Of a stretch of 64,000 nucleotides of DNA, positions 17,992 through 27,298 are shown in pieces (the stretch's first letter is position 1; each line of letters starts with the position of its first letter). Made by a program: the position numbers and the translations under genes. Origin of the DNA: Pseudoduganella flava. Its GTDB lineage: Bacteria; Pseudomonadota; Gammaproteobacteria; Burkholderiales; Burkholderiaceae_D. The stretch covers positions 682,001 to 746,000 of the forward strand of contig NZ_VLKW01000003.1 in NCBI RefSeq assembly GCF_007830495.1, written 5' to 3'. The notes beneath the pieces are model-generated. The model was given only the letters and a program-made list of their open reading frames with translations. It made no database searches and was not told the DNA's origin.

Positions 17992-20379
17992 ATGCGTATC
18001 ACTGGAACACGCACCCCGTTCGCGCTGGCCGCCGCGCTGCTTGCCGCCGGCGCGCATGCACAGCAAACCGCGCAACAAGCCGCGCAACAGACCGACACCG
18101 GCAAGCTGGAATCGGTCGTCGTCACGGCGAACAAGCGGGCCCAGAATCTGCAGGACGTGCCGCAATCGATCACGGTGCTGGGCGACGCGGTGCTGCAGCG
18201 CTCCAACGTGCGCGAGCTGGACGACCTGCCGGCGCTGTCGCCCGCGCTGACGCTGTCCTACGGCACCCAGCCAGGCAACTTCAGCATCAATATGCGCGGC
18301 GTCGGCACGTTCTCGCTGGGGATCGGCGTCGAGGCCGACGTGGCGGTCATCGTGGACGACATCCCGCTCGGCATGCAGGCCAACGCGTTCAAGGACCTGG
18401 CGGACGTGCACCGCATCGAGGTGCTGAAGGGACCGCAAAGCACGCTGTTCGGCAAGAGCGCGATCGCGGGGGCGCTGAACATCACGACGAAACCGATCGG
18501 CGGCCCCGTGAAGACCACGGCCAGCATGCTGGCGACGAACGACGACGAATGGCGCGTGGCGGTGGGCGTGTCGGGTGCGGTGTCGGACACGTTCCGCATG
18601 CGCATCGCCGCCAGCAAGACGGATTACGACGGCACGTTGAACAACCTGACGACGGGCGGCAAGCTCAATGGCAGCAAGGGCGACAACGTCAACGCGAAGT
18701 TCGAATGGCAGCCGCTGGAGAACCTGAAGTTCACGCTGTCGCCGCACTACAACCGCACCGAGAAGTTCTGCTGCACGACGGCGTTCACGTCGATGACGCC
18801 GGGCGGCATCTACCGCAACGCGCCGCAGCTGCCGCAGGCCGTCGTGCTGCGCGACATCCGCATCGCGCCGGGCAACCGCGACGTGCGCAACGATTACCCG
18901 ACGGGCGGCAAGTTCCACGACTGGGGTACTGGACTGAAGATCGACTATGGCTTCGACGGCGGCTACACGCTTTCCTCCATCACGTCGTACAGCAAGTACC
19001 ACATGGACGATTACCAGGACAATGACGCGACCGACATCGACATCCTGCAGTACCTGACCTTGCCGAACGGCGCCCCGACGAACATGCATGGCGGGCTGTA
19101 TCAATACGGCGTGTTCAACGTGAAGTCGACGACGCAGGAGCTGCGGCTGACGTCCCCCGACAAGGGCGCGCTGCGCTACGTGGCCGGCCTGTGGTACGGC
19201 AAGAACGACCTGAATCGCGAGCTCGCGAAGGTGCCGCTGATCTTCAATTACGGCACCAACTACGGCGCGGACGCGTGGAACGTCAACAAGGCCGCGTATG
19301 GCCAGGGCAGCTGGGACTTCCGGCCCGACACGAGTCTGATCGTCGGCGCGCGTTGGAACCTGGAAGACACGGGCTACCGCTTCCGGCGCTATTCGGTGCC
19401 GCCGCAAGCCGTCGTGCAGACGGAGTTCTATACGAACGACGACAGCAACCACAGCAAGACGTGGAAGCTGGGCCTGGAGCACCGGCTGAATCGCGACGCG
19501 ATGGTGTATGGCACGGTATCGACGGGCCATAAGGGCGTGGCGTACGACCTGACGTCCGGCTTCACGGCCGCGCTGGCGGCAAAGCCCGCCGTGCCGCCGG
19601 AGACGGCGCGCAGCTACGAGCTGGGATGGAAGCAGAGCCTGTGGGACAACCGGGCGATGTTCTCGGTGGCGCTGTTCCGCACGAACTTCCGCAACTTCCA
19701 GCAGTCGGCCGGCTTCTTCGATTACGACGGCATCTTCCGCACCGCGCTGAACAGCCTGGGCGGGCTGCGCACGCAGGGCCTGGAAGTGGAAGGCTCGGTG
19801 CGCGTGACGCCGCGGCTGCAACTGAACGGCAGCCTCGCGTACACGGAAGCGACGATCACGGAGTTCCGTAACGGCCCGTGCTACAACGTCGTCAACGCGG
19901 CCGGCACGGGTTCGGCGCCGGGGCCAGGCTGCTACCAGAGCCCCGAATTCAACAACACGAACGTGCAGGACCTGGCCGGCAAAACGCTGCCGAACGCGCC
20001 GAAGGTCAAAGTGAACCTGGGCGGCCAATACGACCTGCCGCTGGCAACGCTGCCGTTCAACGCCTTCATCGCCGGCACGACGCGCTACCAGAGCCGTACG
20101 CAATTCTCGCTGAACCAGGACCCGATGACGATCCAGGGCGCCTACAGCATCACGAACCTGTCGTTCGGCGCCACGGACAAGGGCGGCCGCTGGAAGGCGA
20201 GCTTCTTCATCAACAACCTGTTCGACAAGCGCTACGCCGCCGGCCTGAACAACAGCATCGCCAACGGCACATGGAGCCCCCGCGCCCCGAACACCCCACT
20301 GGCCGTCAACACGACGGAATGGCTGCCTCCGCGCGACTACCACCGCTACGTCGGCGCCCGCGTCGACCTGACGTTCTGA
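17992..20379 (+). CDS. TonB-dependent receptor of the glycoside locus (TBDR2)
   Basis: The 795-residue outer-membrane receptor has a signal peptide (to about GAHAQ), a Gln-rich linker, a plug beginning LESVVVTANKRAQNLQDVPQSI with HRIEVLKGPQSTLFGKSAIAGALNITTKP, and a barrel ending in Phe (GARVDLTF). It aligns along its length with TBDR1, including the Cys-Cys pair (KFCCTTAFTS) and the RNGPCYNV loop. The AAGGAGA box at 17980-17986 fixes the start. The 97 bases after GH105 contain GC-rich hairpins but no T run, so co-transcription with GH105 is likely. Divergent ligand lengths may explain keeping two receptors. Confidence 0.93.
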   Translation: MRITGTRTPFALAAALLAAGAHAQQTAQQAAQQTDTGKLESVVVTANKRAQNLQDVPQSITVLGDAVLQRSNVRELDDLPALSPALTLSYGTQPGNFSINMRGVGTFSLGIGVEADVAVIVDDIPLGMQANAFKDLADVHRIEVLKGPQSTLFGKSAIAGALNITTKPIGGPVKTTASMLATNDDEWRVAVGVSGAVSDTFRMRIAASKTDYDGTLNNLTTGGKLNGSKGDNVNAKFEWQPLENLKFTLSPHYNRTEKFCCTTAFTSMTPGGIYRNAPQLPQAVVLRDIRIAPGNRDVRNDYPTGGKFHDWGTGLKIDYGFDGGYTLSSITSYSKYHMDDYQDNDATDIDILQYLTLPNGAPTNMHGGLYQYGVFNVKSTTQELRLTSPDKGALRYVAGLWYGKNDLNRELAKVPLIFNYGTNYGADAWNVNKAAYGQGSWDFRPDTSLIVGARWNLEDTGYRFRRYSVPPQAVVQTEFYTNDDSNHSKTWKLGLEHRLNRDAMVYGTVSTGHKGVAYDLTSGFTAALAAKPAVPPETARSYELGWKQSLWDNRAMFSVALFRTNFRNFQQSAGFFDYDGIFRTALNSLGGLRTQGLEVEGSVRVTPRLQLNGSLAYTEATITEFRNGPCYNVVNAAGTGSAPGPGCYQSPEFNNTNVQDLAGKTLPNAPKVKVNLGGQYDLPLATLPFNAFIAGTTRYQSRTQFSLNQDPMTIQGAYSITNLSFGATDKGGRWKASFFINNLFDKRYAAGLNNSIANGTWSPRAPNTPLAVNTTEWLPPRDYHRYVGARVDLTF

Positions 20380-20381
20380 CA

Positions 20382-20417
20382 GCTGAGCTGGTCGCTAAAC
20401 AACAGGGGACTGTCCCC
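20382..20417. repeat. Palindromic intergenic repeat, leader-plus-hairpin type, copy 2
   Basis: Starts two bases after the TBDR2 stop. The 23-bp leader (20382-20404) is identical to 1104-1126 and is followed by GGGGAC-T-GTCCCC (20405-20417). The central base differs from copy 1 (T instead of A). Confidence 0.85.
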
Positions 20418-20536
20418 GATTCTTGGCAATTTTGTTACCCCCACCCGGCGCGGCTTCACAACCGCGCTGCGTTTCCCCGCACTTACCTGCGGTTCGCAGC
20501 GCATTTCGCCCGCAGCCGATATATGCACCGAAAAAG

Positions 20537-20613
20537 TTTCCAAAATTTGGGGACTGTCCCCGATTTTTGGAAATATTTCCCAGATTCGGGGTCAGACGCC
20601 GGTTTTGGGAAAT
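20537..20613. repeat. Two back-to-back palindromic repeats of the TTTCC-hairpin type
   Basis: The first unit (20537-20573) has outer arms TTTCCAAAA / TTTTTGGAAA and inner arms GGGGAC / GTCCCC. The second (20575-20613) has outer arms ATTTCCCA / TGGGAAAT and an imperfect inner GGGGTCAGACGCC. The rest of the 407-base gap 20380-20786 shows no gene; the uppP promoter should lie near its end. Confidence 0.8.
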
Positions 20614-20786
20614 TTTTCGCTGCTGCAACATTCGCCGTGATGTTTGCTTAACAATGCCTTAATGGCATCGAAATCTGCCTGTTTGGCGGGCAAATGGCCG
20701 AGTGCGGCGTGCTGCTGGGCTGCTCGCGTGGTAAGCTTCGGGCCGCGCTTTCCTGCGCGCATCCCCATCACCCACCTCTCGTACAC

Positions 20787-21620
20787 ATGGACATCGTTCT
20801 CGCACTGAAAGCCCTGATCATGGGGCTGGTAGAAGGCTTTACCGAATTCCTGCCCATCTCGTCGACCGGCCACCTGATTCTTGCCGGCAGCCTGCTGAAT
20901 TTCACGGGGGAGAAGATCAAGGTGTTCGAGATCGCCATCCAGGGCGGTGCGATGCTGGCGGTGATCTGGGAGTATCGTGTGAAGATCGCCAACGTGCTGG
21001 CCGGTCTCGGCAGCGATCCGAAGGCGCGTCGCTTTGCGCTGAACGTCATCGTTGGTTTCCTGCCCGCGGCGATCCTCGGTTTCATGTTCAACAAGCAGAT
21101 CAAGGAGCAGCTGTTCGCGCCGGTGCCGGTGGCGATGGCGTTCATCATCGGCGGCCTCATCATCCTGTGGGTCGAGCGCCGTGCGCGCAACAACCCGGTG
21201 GCGGTACGCGTGCAGTCGGTCGACGACATGAGCGTGCTCGACGCGCTGAAGGTCGGCTGCGCACAGGCGTTCGCGCTGATTCCCGGCACCAGCCGCTCCG
21301 GTGCGACAATCATCGGCGGCATGATGCTGGGTCTGTCGCGCAAGGCCGCGACGGAATTCTCGTTCTTCCTGGCGATCCCGACGCTGCTCGGCGCCACGTT
21401 CTATTCGCTGTACAAGGAGCGCGCGCTGCTGTCGGCCGCCGACCTGCCGCTGTTCGGCATCGGCTCGCTGTCCGCATTCGTTTCCGCGTTCCTGTGCGTC
21501 CGGTGGCTGCTGCGCTACATCAGCTCGCATGACTTCACCATCTTCGCCTGGTACCGTATAGTGTTTGGATTCGTCGTCATCATCACCGCCTACACGGGCG
21601 CCGTCACCTGGGCGGAGTAA
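20787..21620 (+). CDS. uppP: Undecaprenyl-diphosphatase
   Basis: Recycles undecaprenyl pyrophosphate to the monophosphate lipid carrier for peptidoglycan synthesis at the inner membrane; overproduction gives bacitracin resistance. The 277-residue multi-pass protein carries both BacA motifs: [14 protein letters not shown] (16-29) and PGTSRSG in the second half. It opens with the family N-terminus [20 protein letters not shown], which supports the ATG at 20787 over upstream alternatives. recQ begins 14 bases after the stop, so the two are probably co-transcribed. Confidence 0.97.
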   Translation: MDIVLALKALIMGLVEGFTEFLPISSTGHLILAGSLLNFTGEKIKVFEIAIQGGAMLAVIWEYRVKIANVLAGLGSDPKARRFALNVIVGFLPAAILGFMFNKQIKEQLFAPVPVAMAFIIGGLIILWVERRARNNPVAVRVQSVDDMSVLDALKVGCAQAFALIPGTSRSGATIIGGMMLGLSRKAATEFSFFLAIPTLLGATFYSLYKERALLSAADLPLFGIGSLSAFVSAFLCVRWLLRYISSHDFTIFAWYRIVFGFVVIITAYTGAVTWAE

Positions 21621-21634
21621 CCCCGCAAGCTTCA

Positions 21635-23455
21635 ATGGATCAACTGGACATCAGTCAACGCGCCCTGCACCTGCTCGAATCCGTCTTCGGCTACTCGGCC
21701 TTTCGCGGACAACAGGGGCAGATCGTCGAACACGTCGCCAATGGCGGCGACGCGCTCGTGCTGATGCCCACCGGCGGCGGCAAATCGCTGTGCTACCAGA
21801 TCCCGGCGCTGCTGCGCGACGGCGTCGGCGTCGTCATCTCGCCGTTGATCGCCCTGATGCAGGACCAGGTGGATGCCCTCGCCGAAGTCGGCGTGCGGGC
21901 TGCCTTCCTGAACTCGACGCAGACGTGGGAAGAAACGGCGCGCATCGAACGCATGGTGCGCACGGGCCAGCTGGACCTCGTCTACGTGGCACCGGAGCGC
22001 CTGATGACGCAGCGCTGCTTCGACCTGCTGCAGGATTCGAAGATCGCACTGTTCGCGATCGACGAGGCGCACTGCGTGTCGCAATGGGGCCACGACTTCC
22101 GCCCCGAGTACATCAAGCTGTCGGTACTGCACGAGCAGTTCCCCGGCGTGCCGCGCATCGCGCTGACCGCCACCGCCGACCAGCAGACCCGCGCCGAGAT
22201 CGCGCACCGGCTGGACCTGACGACGGCAGCGCAATTCGTGTCGTCGTTCGACCGCCCGAACATCCGCTACTCGATCGTCGAGAAGACCAACGGCCGCAAG
22301 CAGCTGCTGGACTTCATCAGCGGCGAGCATACGGGCGATTCGGGCATCGTCTACTGCCTGTCGCGCAAGAAGGTCGAGGAAACGGCCGACTTCCTGAACG
22401 AGAACGGCATCCGCGCGCTGCCGTACCACGCCGGCATGGAGCACGCCAAGCGCGCCGCCAACCAGGCCCGCTTCCTGCGCGAAGAGAACCTCGTGATGGT
22501 GGCGACGATCGCGTTCGGCATGGGCATCGACAAGCCGGATGTGCGCTTCGTCGCCCACCTCGACCTCCCGAAAAGCATCGAGGGCTACTACCAGGAGACA
22601 GGCCGCGCCGGCCGCGACGGCATGCCCGCCAGCGCCTGGATGGCCTACGGCCTGCAGGACGTGGTGCTGCAGCGCCGGATGATCGACGAATCCGAGGCCG
22701 ACGAGGACTTCAAGCGCGTGCTGGGCGCCAAGCTCGATGCGATGCTGGGCCTGTGCGAGACGCTGTCGTGCCGGCGCGTGCGGCTGCTCGACTACTTCGG
22801 CGAGCCGTCCACGCCGTGCGGCAACTGCGACACGTGCCTGGTCCCGCCCGTGTCGTTCGACGGCACGGTGCCCGTGCAGAAGCTGCTGTCGGCGATCTAC
22901 CGCGTCGACCAACGCTTCGCCGCCACCCACGTGATCGAGGTGCTGCGCGGTGTCGAGACGGAGCGCATCAAGACGTGGCATCACGACAGCCTGTCCGTGT
23001 TCGGCATCGGCGCCGACCGCAGCGAGCAGGAATGGCGCGCGATCCTGCGCCAGGTGATCGCGCTGGGGCTCGTCACTGTCGATCACGACCAGTACAGCTC
23101 ATTGAAGCTGACGGATGCCGCCCGCCCCGTGCTGAAAGGCGGCCAGAAGGTCCAGCTGCGCCAGTACCAGAAGCCCGTGAAGGTGAAGCGCAGCGCGGCG
23201 CCGAAAGGCTACGTCGAAATGGATCTCGACGGGGAAGAACAGGCGATCTTCGAGCGCCTGCGCGCGTGGCGCATGGGCGCGGCGCGCGAACACAACGTGC
23301 CGGCGTATGTGATCTTCGTCGACGCGACCTTGCGTGAAATCGCCAAGGCCAAGCCGACGTCGCTCGACCACCTGCGCGGCGTCTCGGGCGTCGGCGAGAA
23401 GAAGCTCGCGTCCTACGGCGACGAGATCGTCCGCCTGATCACGGACATGACCTGA
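21635..23455 (+). CDS. recQ: ATP-dependent DNA helicase RecQ
   Basis: The 606-residue 3'-5' helicase acts in recombination and replication-fork repair. The domains are in standard order. The helicase core has Walker A PTGGGKS (45-51), DEAHCVSQWGHDFR, TATAD and the QETGRAGRDG motif VI. A RecQ zinc-binding domain follows with the cysteines CRRVRLL...PCGNCDTC. An RQC winged helix comes next and a C-terminal HRDC domain ends ...GVGEKKLASYGDEIV. Length matches E. coli RecQ (609). It ends directly against the convergent araC-type gene with no gap. Confidence 0.97.
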   Translation: MDQLDISQRALHLLESVFGYSAFRGQQGQIVEHVANGGDALVLMPTGGGKSLCYQIPALLRDGVGVVISPLIALMQDQVDALAEVGVRAAFLNSTQTWEETARIERMVRTGQLDLVYVAPERLMTQRCFDLLQDSKIALFAIDEAHCVSQWGHDFRPEYIKLSVLHEQFPGVPRIALTATADQQTRAEIAHRLDLTTAAQFVSSFDRPNIRYSIVEKTNGRKQLLDFISGEHTGDSGIVYCLSRKKVEETADFLNENGIRALPYHAGMEHAKRAANQARFLREENLVMVATIAFGMGIDKPDVRFVAHLDLPKSIEGYYQETGRAGRDGMPASAWMAYGLQDVVLQRRMIDESEADEDFKRVLGAKLDAMLGLCETLSCRRVRLLDYFGEPSTPCGNCDTCLVPPVSFDGTVPVQKLLSAIYRVDQRFAATHVIEVLRGVETERIKTWHHDSLSVFGIGADRSEQEWRAILRQVIALGLVTVDHDQYSSLKLTDAARPVLKGGQKVQLRQYQKPVKVKRSAAPKGYVEMDLDGEEQAIFERLRAWRMGAAREHNVPAYVIFVDATLREIAKAKPTSLDHLRGVSGVGEKKLASYGDEIVRLITDMT

Positions 23456-24412
23456 TCACCCGTTGACGATCTGCCGGTAGCGCCCCGGCGGCACGCCCAT
23501 CGCGGCACGGAAGCGGTGCGAGAAATGCGACAGGTCCGCATAGCCGCACGCATCGGCCACTTGCTGCAACGGCAGCGTCCCCGTCTTCAACAACGTCTTC
23601 GCCCGGTCGATCCGGCGCAGCGCGACCCACCCCGCTGGCGGCAGCCCGAACGACACGCGGAACATCCGCGCCAGGTGGAACTCCGACAGGCAGGCCAGTT
23701 CGGCCAGGCGGCCCAGCGTGATGTTCTCGTGCAGGTGCGCGTCGATCCACTCGGCCAGGCGCCGGCGCAGGTAAGGCGCCAATCCACCCTTCAAGCGCAG
23801 GTGCGGCCGCACGGCCGCCTGGTCGTGCAGCAGCAGGGACAGCGCGTCGTGCGTGATCTCGTTCGCGCGCAGCAGCTGGTCGCTGCCGAGCCACGGCGCG
23901 TCGAGCAGCGATTCGCACAGGGCGGCCAGCTGGGGATTGTCGAAGTAGGTGCGGTCCTGCAGCATCAGCTCGCGCGGCTCGCGATCGAGTTCGACGACGG
24001 CGCGGCGCGTGAAGTGCTCGGGCATGAAGTAGATGTGCATCAGGCGCAGTTCGTCGCGCACCATCCAGCGCGACTCGTGCCAGTCCGGCAGCGAACAAAG
24101 CCGGTGCGGCGCCCCGAACCGCCCCGGCGCCCCATTCCGCTCGACGCGGTAGCCGCCGCCCAGGTAGCACGACAGCGTATGGTGGCCCGGCTCGCTGTAG
24201 ACGGTGAGCTGCTCGTCGGTATGGCGCTCCCACACGGCAGCCGCGAGGCCATCACCGAACCACGCAAAGCGCTCCAGCTTCGCATCGGTGCCGCACATCG
24301 TACGAAACACCGCATGGCCCATCGCATCGCGCGGCGCCGCGGCGAGGGCGATGCGCGCGGCGGGCGTCAGGCGGTCTTCCGAGAGCGTGGCAAGCAGCGA
24401 GTCCGGGTTCAT
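23456..24412 (-). CDS. AraC family transcriptional regulator
   Basis: The 318-residue protein has an N-terminal sensing region of no recognised subfamily. The C-terminal AraC DNA-binding domain (about 215-312) contains two helix-turn-helix motifs: ITLGRLAELACLSEFHLARMFRVSFG and LPLQQVADACGYADLSHFSHRFRAAMGVPPGRYR. The start MNPDSLLATL is chosen because sequence further upstream consists of the intergenic palindromic repeats. The target is unknown. A permease gene of the EamA family diverges from it across 363 bases and is the natural candidate. Confidence 0.9.
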   Translation of the reverse strand: MNPDSLLATLSEDRLTPAARIALAAAPRDAMGHAVFRTMCGTDAKLERFAWFGDGLAAAVWERHTDEQLTVYSEPGHHTLSCYLGGGYRVERNGAPGRFGAPHRLCSLPDWHESRWMVRDELRLMHIYFMPEHFTRRAVVELDREPRELMLQDRTYFDNPQLAALCESLLDAPWLGSDQLLRANEITHDALSLLLHDQAAVRPHLRLKGGLAPYLRRRLAEWIDAHLHENITLGRLAELACLSEFHLARMFRVSFGLPPAGWVALRRIDRAKTLLKTGTLPLQQVADACGYADLSHFSHRFRAAMGVPPGRYRQIVNG

Positions 24413-24487
24413 ACCGGGAAGTCTAGCACCGCCACCGCTCCACCACCGGCTACCGCCCCGAAAACCGCAAGATCGCACAATCGCGAT

Positions 24488-24553
24488 GTTTCCAGATTCG
24501 AGGGACTGTCCCTCGAAACAGGAAATATTTCCAAAATCGAGGGACAGTCCCTC
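24488..24553. repeat. Two palindromic repeats of the TTTCC-hairpin type (GAGGGAC variant)
   Basis: Unit one has outer TTTCC (24489-24493) / GGAAA (24521-24525) and inner CGAGGGAC-T-GTCCCTCG (24499-24515). Unit two has inner GAGGGAC-A-GTCCCTC (24539-24553). The inner arms differ from other copies on both sides, so pairing is kept. Confidence 0.8.
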
Positions 24554-24683
24554 TCGTCGTTTGCAACGATTCCGTCGCGCGATCGCCACACTGCGCGGTC
24601 AGAAATAGCCGGACGGCATTGCCCGTGCGAACGGCGGCAAGTCCGCAAGGGCAGACAAGCGACAAAGCGATCCTGCGGTCAAT

Positions 24684-24752
24684 ATTTCCAGAATCGAGGG
24701 ACAGTCCCCGAATTTGGGCAATATTTCCCGAAACGAGGGACAGTCCCCTGTG
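24684..24752. repeat. Two palindromic repeats of the TTTCC-hairpin type (mixed variant)
   Basis: ATTTCCAGAATCGAGGGACAG... and ATTTCCCGAAACGAGGGACAG... each run into GTCCCC. The paired arms GGGAC/GTCCC are kept while flanking bases drift. Apart from these and the preceding pair, the 363-base gap 24413-24775 shows no gene; it must hold the promoters of the divergent araC and eamA genes. Confidence 0.75.
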
Positions 24753-24775
24753 CCGCTTTTACGACAAGGGTTGAT

Positions 24776-25681
24776 ATGAATGCTCTGCTTTACCTCACCA
24801 CCGTGCTGATCTGGGGCACGACGTGGATTGCGATTAAATTGCAGCTGGGCAGTGTGCCGGCGCCGGTGTCGATTGCGTGCCGCTTCTGGTTGGCGGCCAC
24901 CGTGCTGCTGGCGATCCTCGTCGCGACGCGCAAGCCTTTGTGGCCGCCGCGGCAGGCGTGGCGCTATCTGCTGGCCCAGGGGGCCGCGCTGTTCTGCTGT
25001 AATTTCCTGTGCTTTTACTATGCGAGCGCGCACGTGCCCAGCGGGCTCGTGGCCGTCGTGTTTTCGACGGCGCCCGTGTGGAACGCGATCAATGGCCGCC
25101 TGTTCCTCGGCCGGCCGATCCGTGCCGCGGTGATGGGCGGGGCGGCGCTGGGGCTGGCCGGCATCGGCGTGCTGTTCCTGCCGCAGATGCAGGGCCACTG
25201 GGGCGATGGCGGCATGCTGGCGGGGCTGGCGCTCGCGCTGCTCGGTACCTTGTGCTTCTCGGCGGGGAATCTGCTGTCGTCGAAGATGCAGGCGCTCGGG
25301 TTGACGCCGTGGCTGACCAATACGTGGGCGATGTACATCGGCGCCGCCATCCTGACGGTGGGTGCGCTGGCACTCGGCATGCCGTTCACGTTCGAGCCGA
25401 CCACGCAGTACGTCGGGTCGCTGCTGTACCTGGCGATCCCTGGCTCGGTGATCGGCTTCACGGCGTATCTGCTGCTGGTGGGAAGGATGGGGCCGGACCG
25501 CGCCGCGTACTGCACGGTGCTGTTCCCCGTCGTTGCGTTGACGGTGTCGTCGATCTACGAGGATTACCGCTGGAGCGCCGCCTCGTTCGCCGGGCTGGCG
25601 CTCGTCATCGCCGGCAATCTGCTGGTGTTCCTGCCACGCCCGCAAAAGCCGGCGGCGGGCGCGCTGGCGCCCGCCCGCTGA
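24776..25681 (+). CDS. EamA family (DMT superfamily) permease
   Basis: The 301-residue integral membrane protein has ten predicted hydrophobic segments arranged as two EamA repeats. The first begins MNALLYLTTVLIWGTTWIAIKLQLG, a typical DMT signature; the second ends SSIYEDYRWSAASFAGLALVIAGNLLVF. Members export amino acids, nucleobases or other metabolites; the substrate is unknown. The AAGGG stretch at 24766-24770 precedes the ATG. It diverges from an AraC regulator and converges with trmB, with 14 bases between stops. Confidence 0.92.
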   Translation: MNALLYLTTVLIWGTTWIAIKLQLGSVPAPVSIACRFWLAATVLLAILVATRKPLWPPRQAWRYLLAQGAALFCCNFLCFYYASAHVPSGLVAVVFSTAPVWNAINGRLFLGRPIRAAVMGGAALGLAGIGVLFLPQMQGHWGDGGMLAGLALALLGTLCFSAGNLLSSKMQALGLTPWLTNTWAMYIGAAILTVGALALGMPFTFEPTTQYVGSLLYLAIPGSVIGFTAYLLLVGRMGPDRAAYCTVLFPVVALTVSSIYEDYRWSAASFAGLALVIAGNLLVFLPRPQKPAAGALAPAR

Positions 25682-25695
25682 GACACTTCTCTGCG

Positions 25696-26415
25696 TTACT
25701 TCTTCGTGAAGACCAGGTCCCACACGCCGTGCCCCAGCTTCAGGCCGCGGTTCTCGAACTTGGTCAGCGGCCGGTATGCCGGCTGCGGCGCATAGCCGTC
25801 CGCCGTGTTCTGCAAGCCTTCCTCGGCCGACAGCACTTCCAGCATCTGCACCGCGTAATCTTCCCAGTCGGTGGCCAGGTGCAGGTAGCCGCCCTGCTGC
25901 AGGCGGTCCACCAGCAGCTTGACGAACGGCGCCTGGATCAGCCGGCGCTTGTTGTGGCGGGCCTTGTGCCACGGGTCCGGGAAGAACACGTGCACGCCGG
26001 CCAGCGTGCCCGGCTGGATCATGTTGTTCAGCACCTCGACGGCGTCGTGCTGGATCACGCGCAGGTTCGTCAGGCCCTCCTCGCCGATCAGCTTGAGCAG
26101 GCTGCCCACGCCGGGCGTGTGCACTTCGACGCCGATGAAGTCCTTCTCCGGCATCTGCCTGGCGATGTGCGCCGTCGTCTGGCCCATGCCGAAGCCGATC
26201 TCCAGGATGACGGGGGCCTGGCGACCGAACGCCTGCTGCATGTCCAGCGGCGCCTTCGCGTACTCGATCATGTACTTCGGCCCCAGTTCGCTCAGCGCGC
26301 GCTCCTGCGCGGTGGACAGGCGGCCGGCGCGCGTGACGAAGCTCTTGATGCGGCGCTCGGTCGGGTCGTACAGCATGGACCGCGCGGGGCCCTTCGGTGG
26401 GGTTTCGGAAGACAT
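25696..26415 (-). CDS. trmB: tRNA (guanine-N7-)-methyltransferase
   Basis: Methylates G46 of tRNA with S-adenosylmethionine. The 239-residue protein has motif [16 protein letters not shown], the substrate-binding block [15 protein letters not shown] that defines TrmB, the DWEDYA segment and the C-terminal [17 protein letters not shown]. The start MSSETPPKG is preferred because the 14 residues before it have no family match and would begin in the divergent promoter. Cytosolic. Confidence 0.96.
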   Translation of the reverse strand: MSSETPPKGPARSMLYDPTERRIKSFVTRAGRLSTAQERALSELGPKYMIEYAKAPLDMQQAFGRQAPVILEIGFGMGQTTAHIARQMPEKDFIGVEVHTPGVGSLLKLIGEEGLTNLRVIQHDAVEVLNNMIQPGTLAGVHVFFPDPWHKARHNKRRLIQAPFVKLLVDRLQQGGYLHLATDWEDYAVQMLEVLSAEEGLQNTADGYAPQPAYRPLTKFENRGLKLGHGVWDLVFTKK

Positions 26416-26521
26416 GGAACTCTGCTGAAAAAAAGGGCGATTATAGCATTCGCCCAAACCCGCCAGAAGCGCCCGCGGCCTGCGATAATGGCGCTCTTTT
26501 TGTCGTCACGAAGCGCAGCAC

Positions 26522-27025
26522 ATGGCCCTCGCCCTCAACATCGCAATCATCGTCGTCGCGCTCATCGCGCTGTATTTCCTGCTGAAGGGACGGCCTAAGC
26601 CCGCGCCATGGCAAGGCCATCCGAGCGGCGGCTCGTACACGCCGGTGCCCGAGGGCGCGCCCGTGCGCCACTGGTCCGACGGCGGCCGCTTCGAACTGGA
26701 AGTGGTCGGCGAATCGCGCTACCGCGACACGATCGCACGGCTGGCCGGCGCACATGGCGCCGACAAGGCCGATGCACGCCACCCGGCACTGCTGCTGCCG
26801 GACGACGCCAATCCCTACGAAGACAAGGCGGTGGCCGTGTTCCTGGCCGGCGAGATGGTCGGCTACCTGGCGCCGAAAGACGCGCTGGCGTTTCGCGAGA
26901 TGCTGGCGCGGCATGAGATCGCCGGCCAGCTCACGTCGACGGATGCGGCGGTGCGCGGGGGCGGCGAGTGGGAAGGCAAGCGCCTGGCCTACACCGTGTC
27001 GCTCGACGTGTCGCTGAAGGACTGA
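26522..27025 (+). CDS. Membrane-anchored HIRAN-domain-like protein
   Basis: The 167-residue protein has one N-terminal membrane helix (about residues 4-21), a short Pro/Gly-rich linker and a C-terminal domain of about 85 residues. That domain contains FELEVVGESRYRD, LLLPDDANPYEDKAVAVFL and GEMVGYLAPKDALAFREML. The order NPYDxxAVAV then VGYL matches the HIRAN fold, best known from Rad5/HLTF helicases, where it binds DNA 3' ends. A membrane-tethered stand-alone HIRAN is unusual. Function is unknown. It converges with the next gene, 9 bases apart. Confidence 0.7.
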   Translation: MALALNIAIIVVALIALYFLLKGRPKPAPWQGHPSGGSYTPVPEGAPVRHWSDGGRFELEVVGESRYRDTIARLAGAHGADKADARHPALLLPDDANPYEDKAVAVFLAGEMVGYLAPKDALAFREMLARHEIAGQLTSTDAAVRGGGEWEGKRLAYTVSLDVSLKD

Positions 27026-27034
27026 CGGGCAGCG

Positions 27035-27298
27035 TCAGGCCGCGCCTTGCTGGACCACGCGGATGCGGTCTTCGACGTGCCCGCCGTCGATCAGTTCGCG
27101 CGCCAGCGCGCGCGCCTCGATCTCGGCCGCGTGCTCGCGCTTGAACAGCGCCGGGGTTTCGATGAGGATGGGCGGCTCGAACGTGCGGCCCGTGTAGCGG
27201 TGCGATTTGATCAGAATCTGCCCGCGATAGCGCCCGGCCGATTCTTCGGTCACCTCGACGCTGTAGACGTAACCTTTTACCCAGATGTCTTCGGTCAT
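27035..27298 (-). CDS. Small conserved-looking protein of unknown function
   Basis: The 87-residue protein starts MTEDIWVKGYVYSVEVTEES. It shows a predicted beta-rich first half (VKGYVYSVEV, RYRGQILIKSHRYTGRTFEPPILIETP) and an amphipathic C-terminal helix (EHAAEIEARALARELIDGG). There is no signal peptide, cysteine or recognised motif. It is accepted as a gene because codon use is ordinary and the start lies at a sensible distance from the intergenic region. I cannot name a family. Confidence 0.65.
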   Translation of the reverse strand: MTEDIWVKGYVYSVEVTEESAGRYRGQILIKSHRYTGRTFEPPILIETPALFKREHAAEIEARALARELIDGGHVEDRIRVVQQGAA

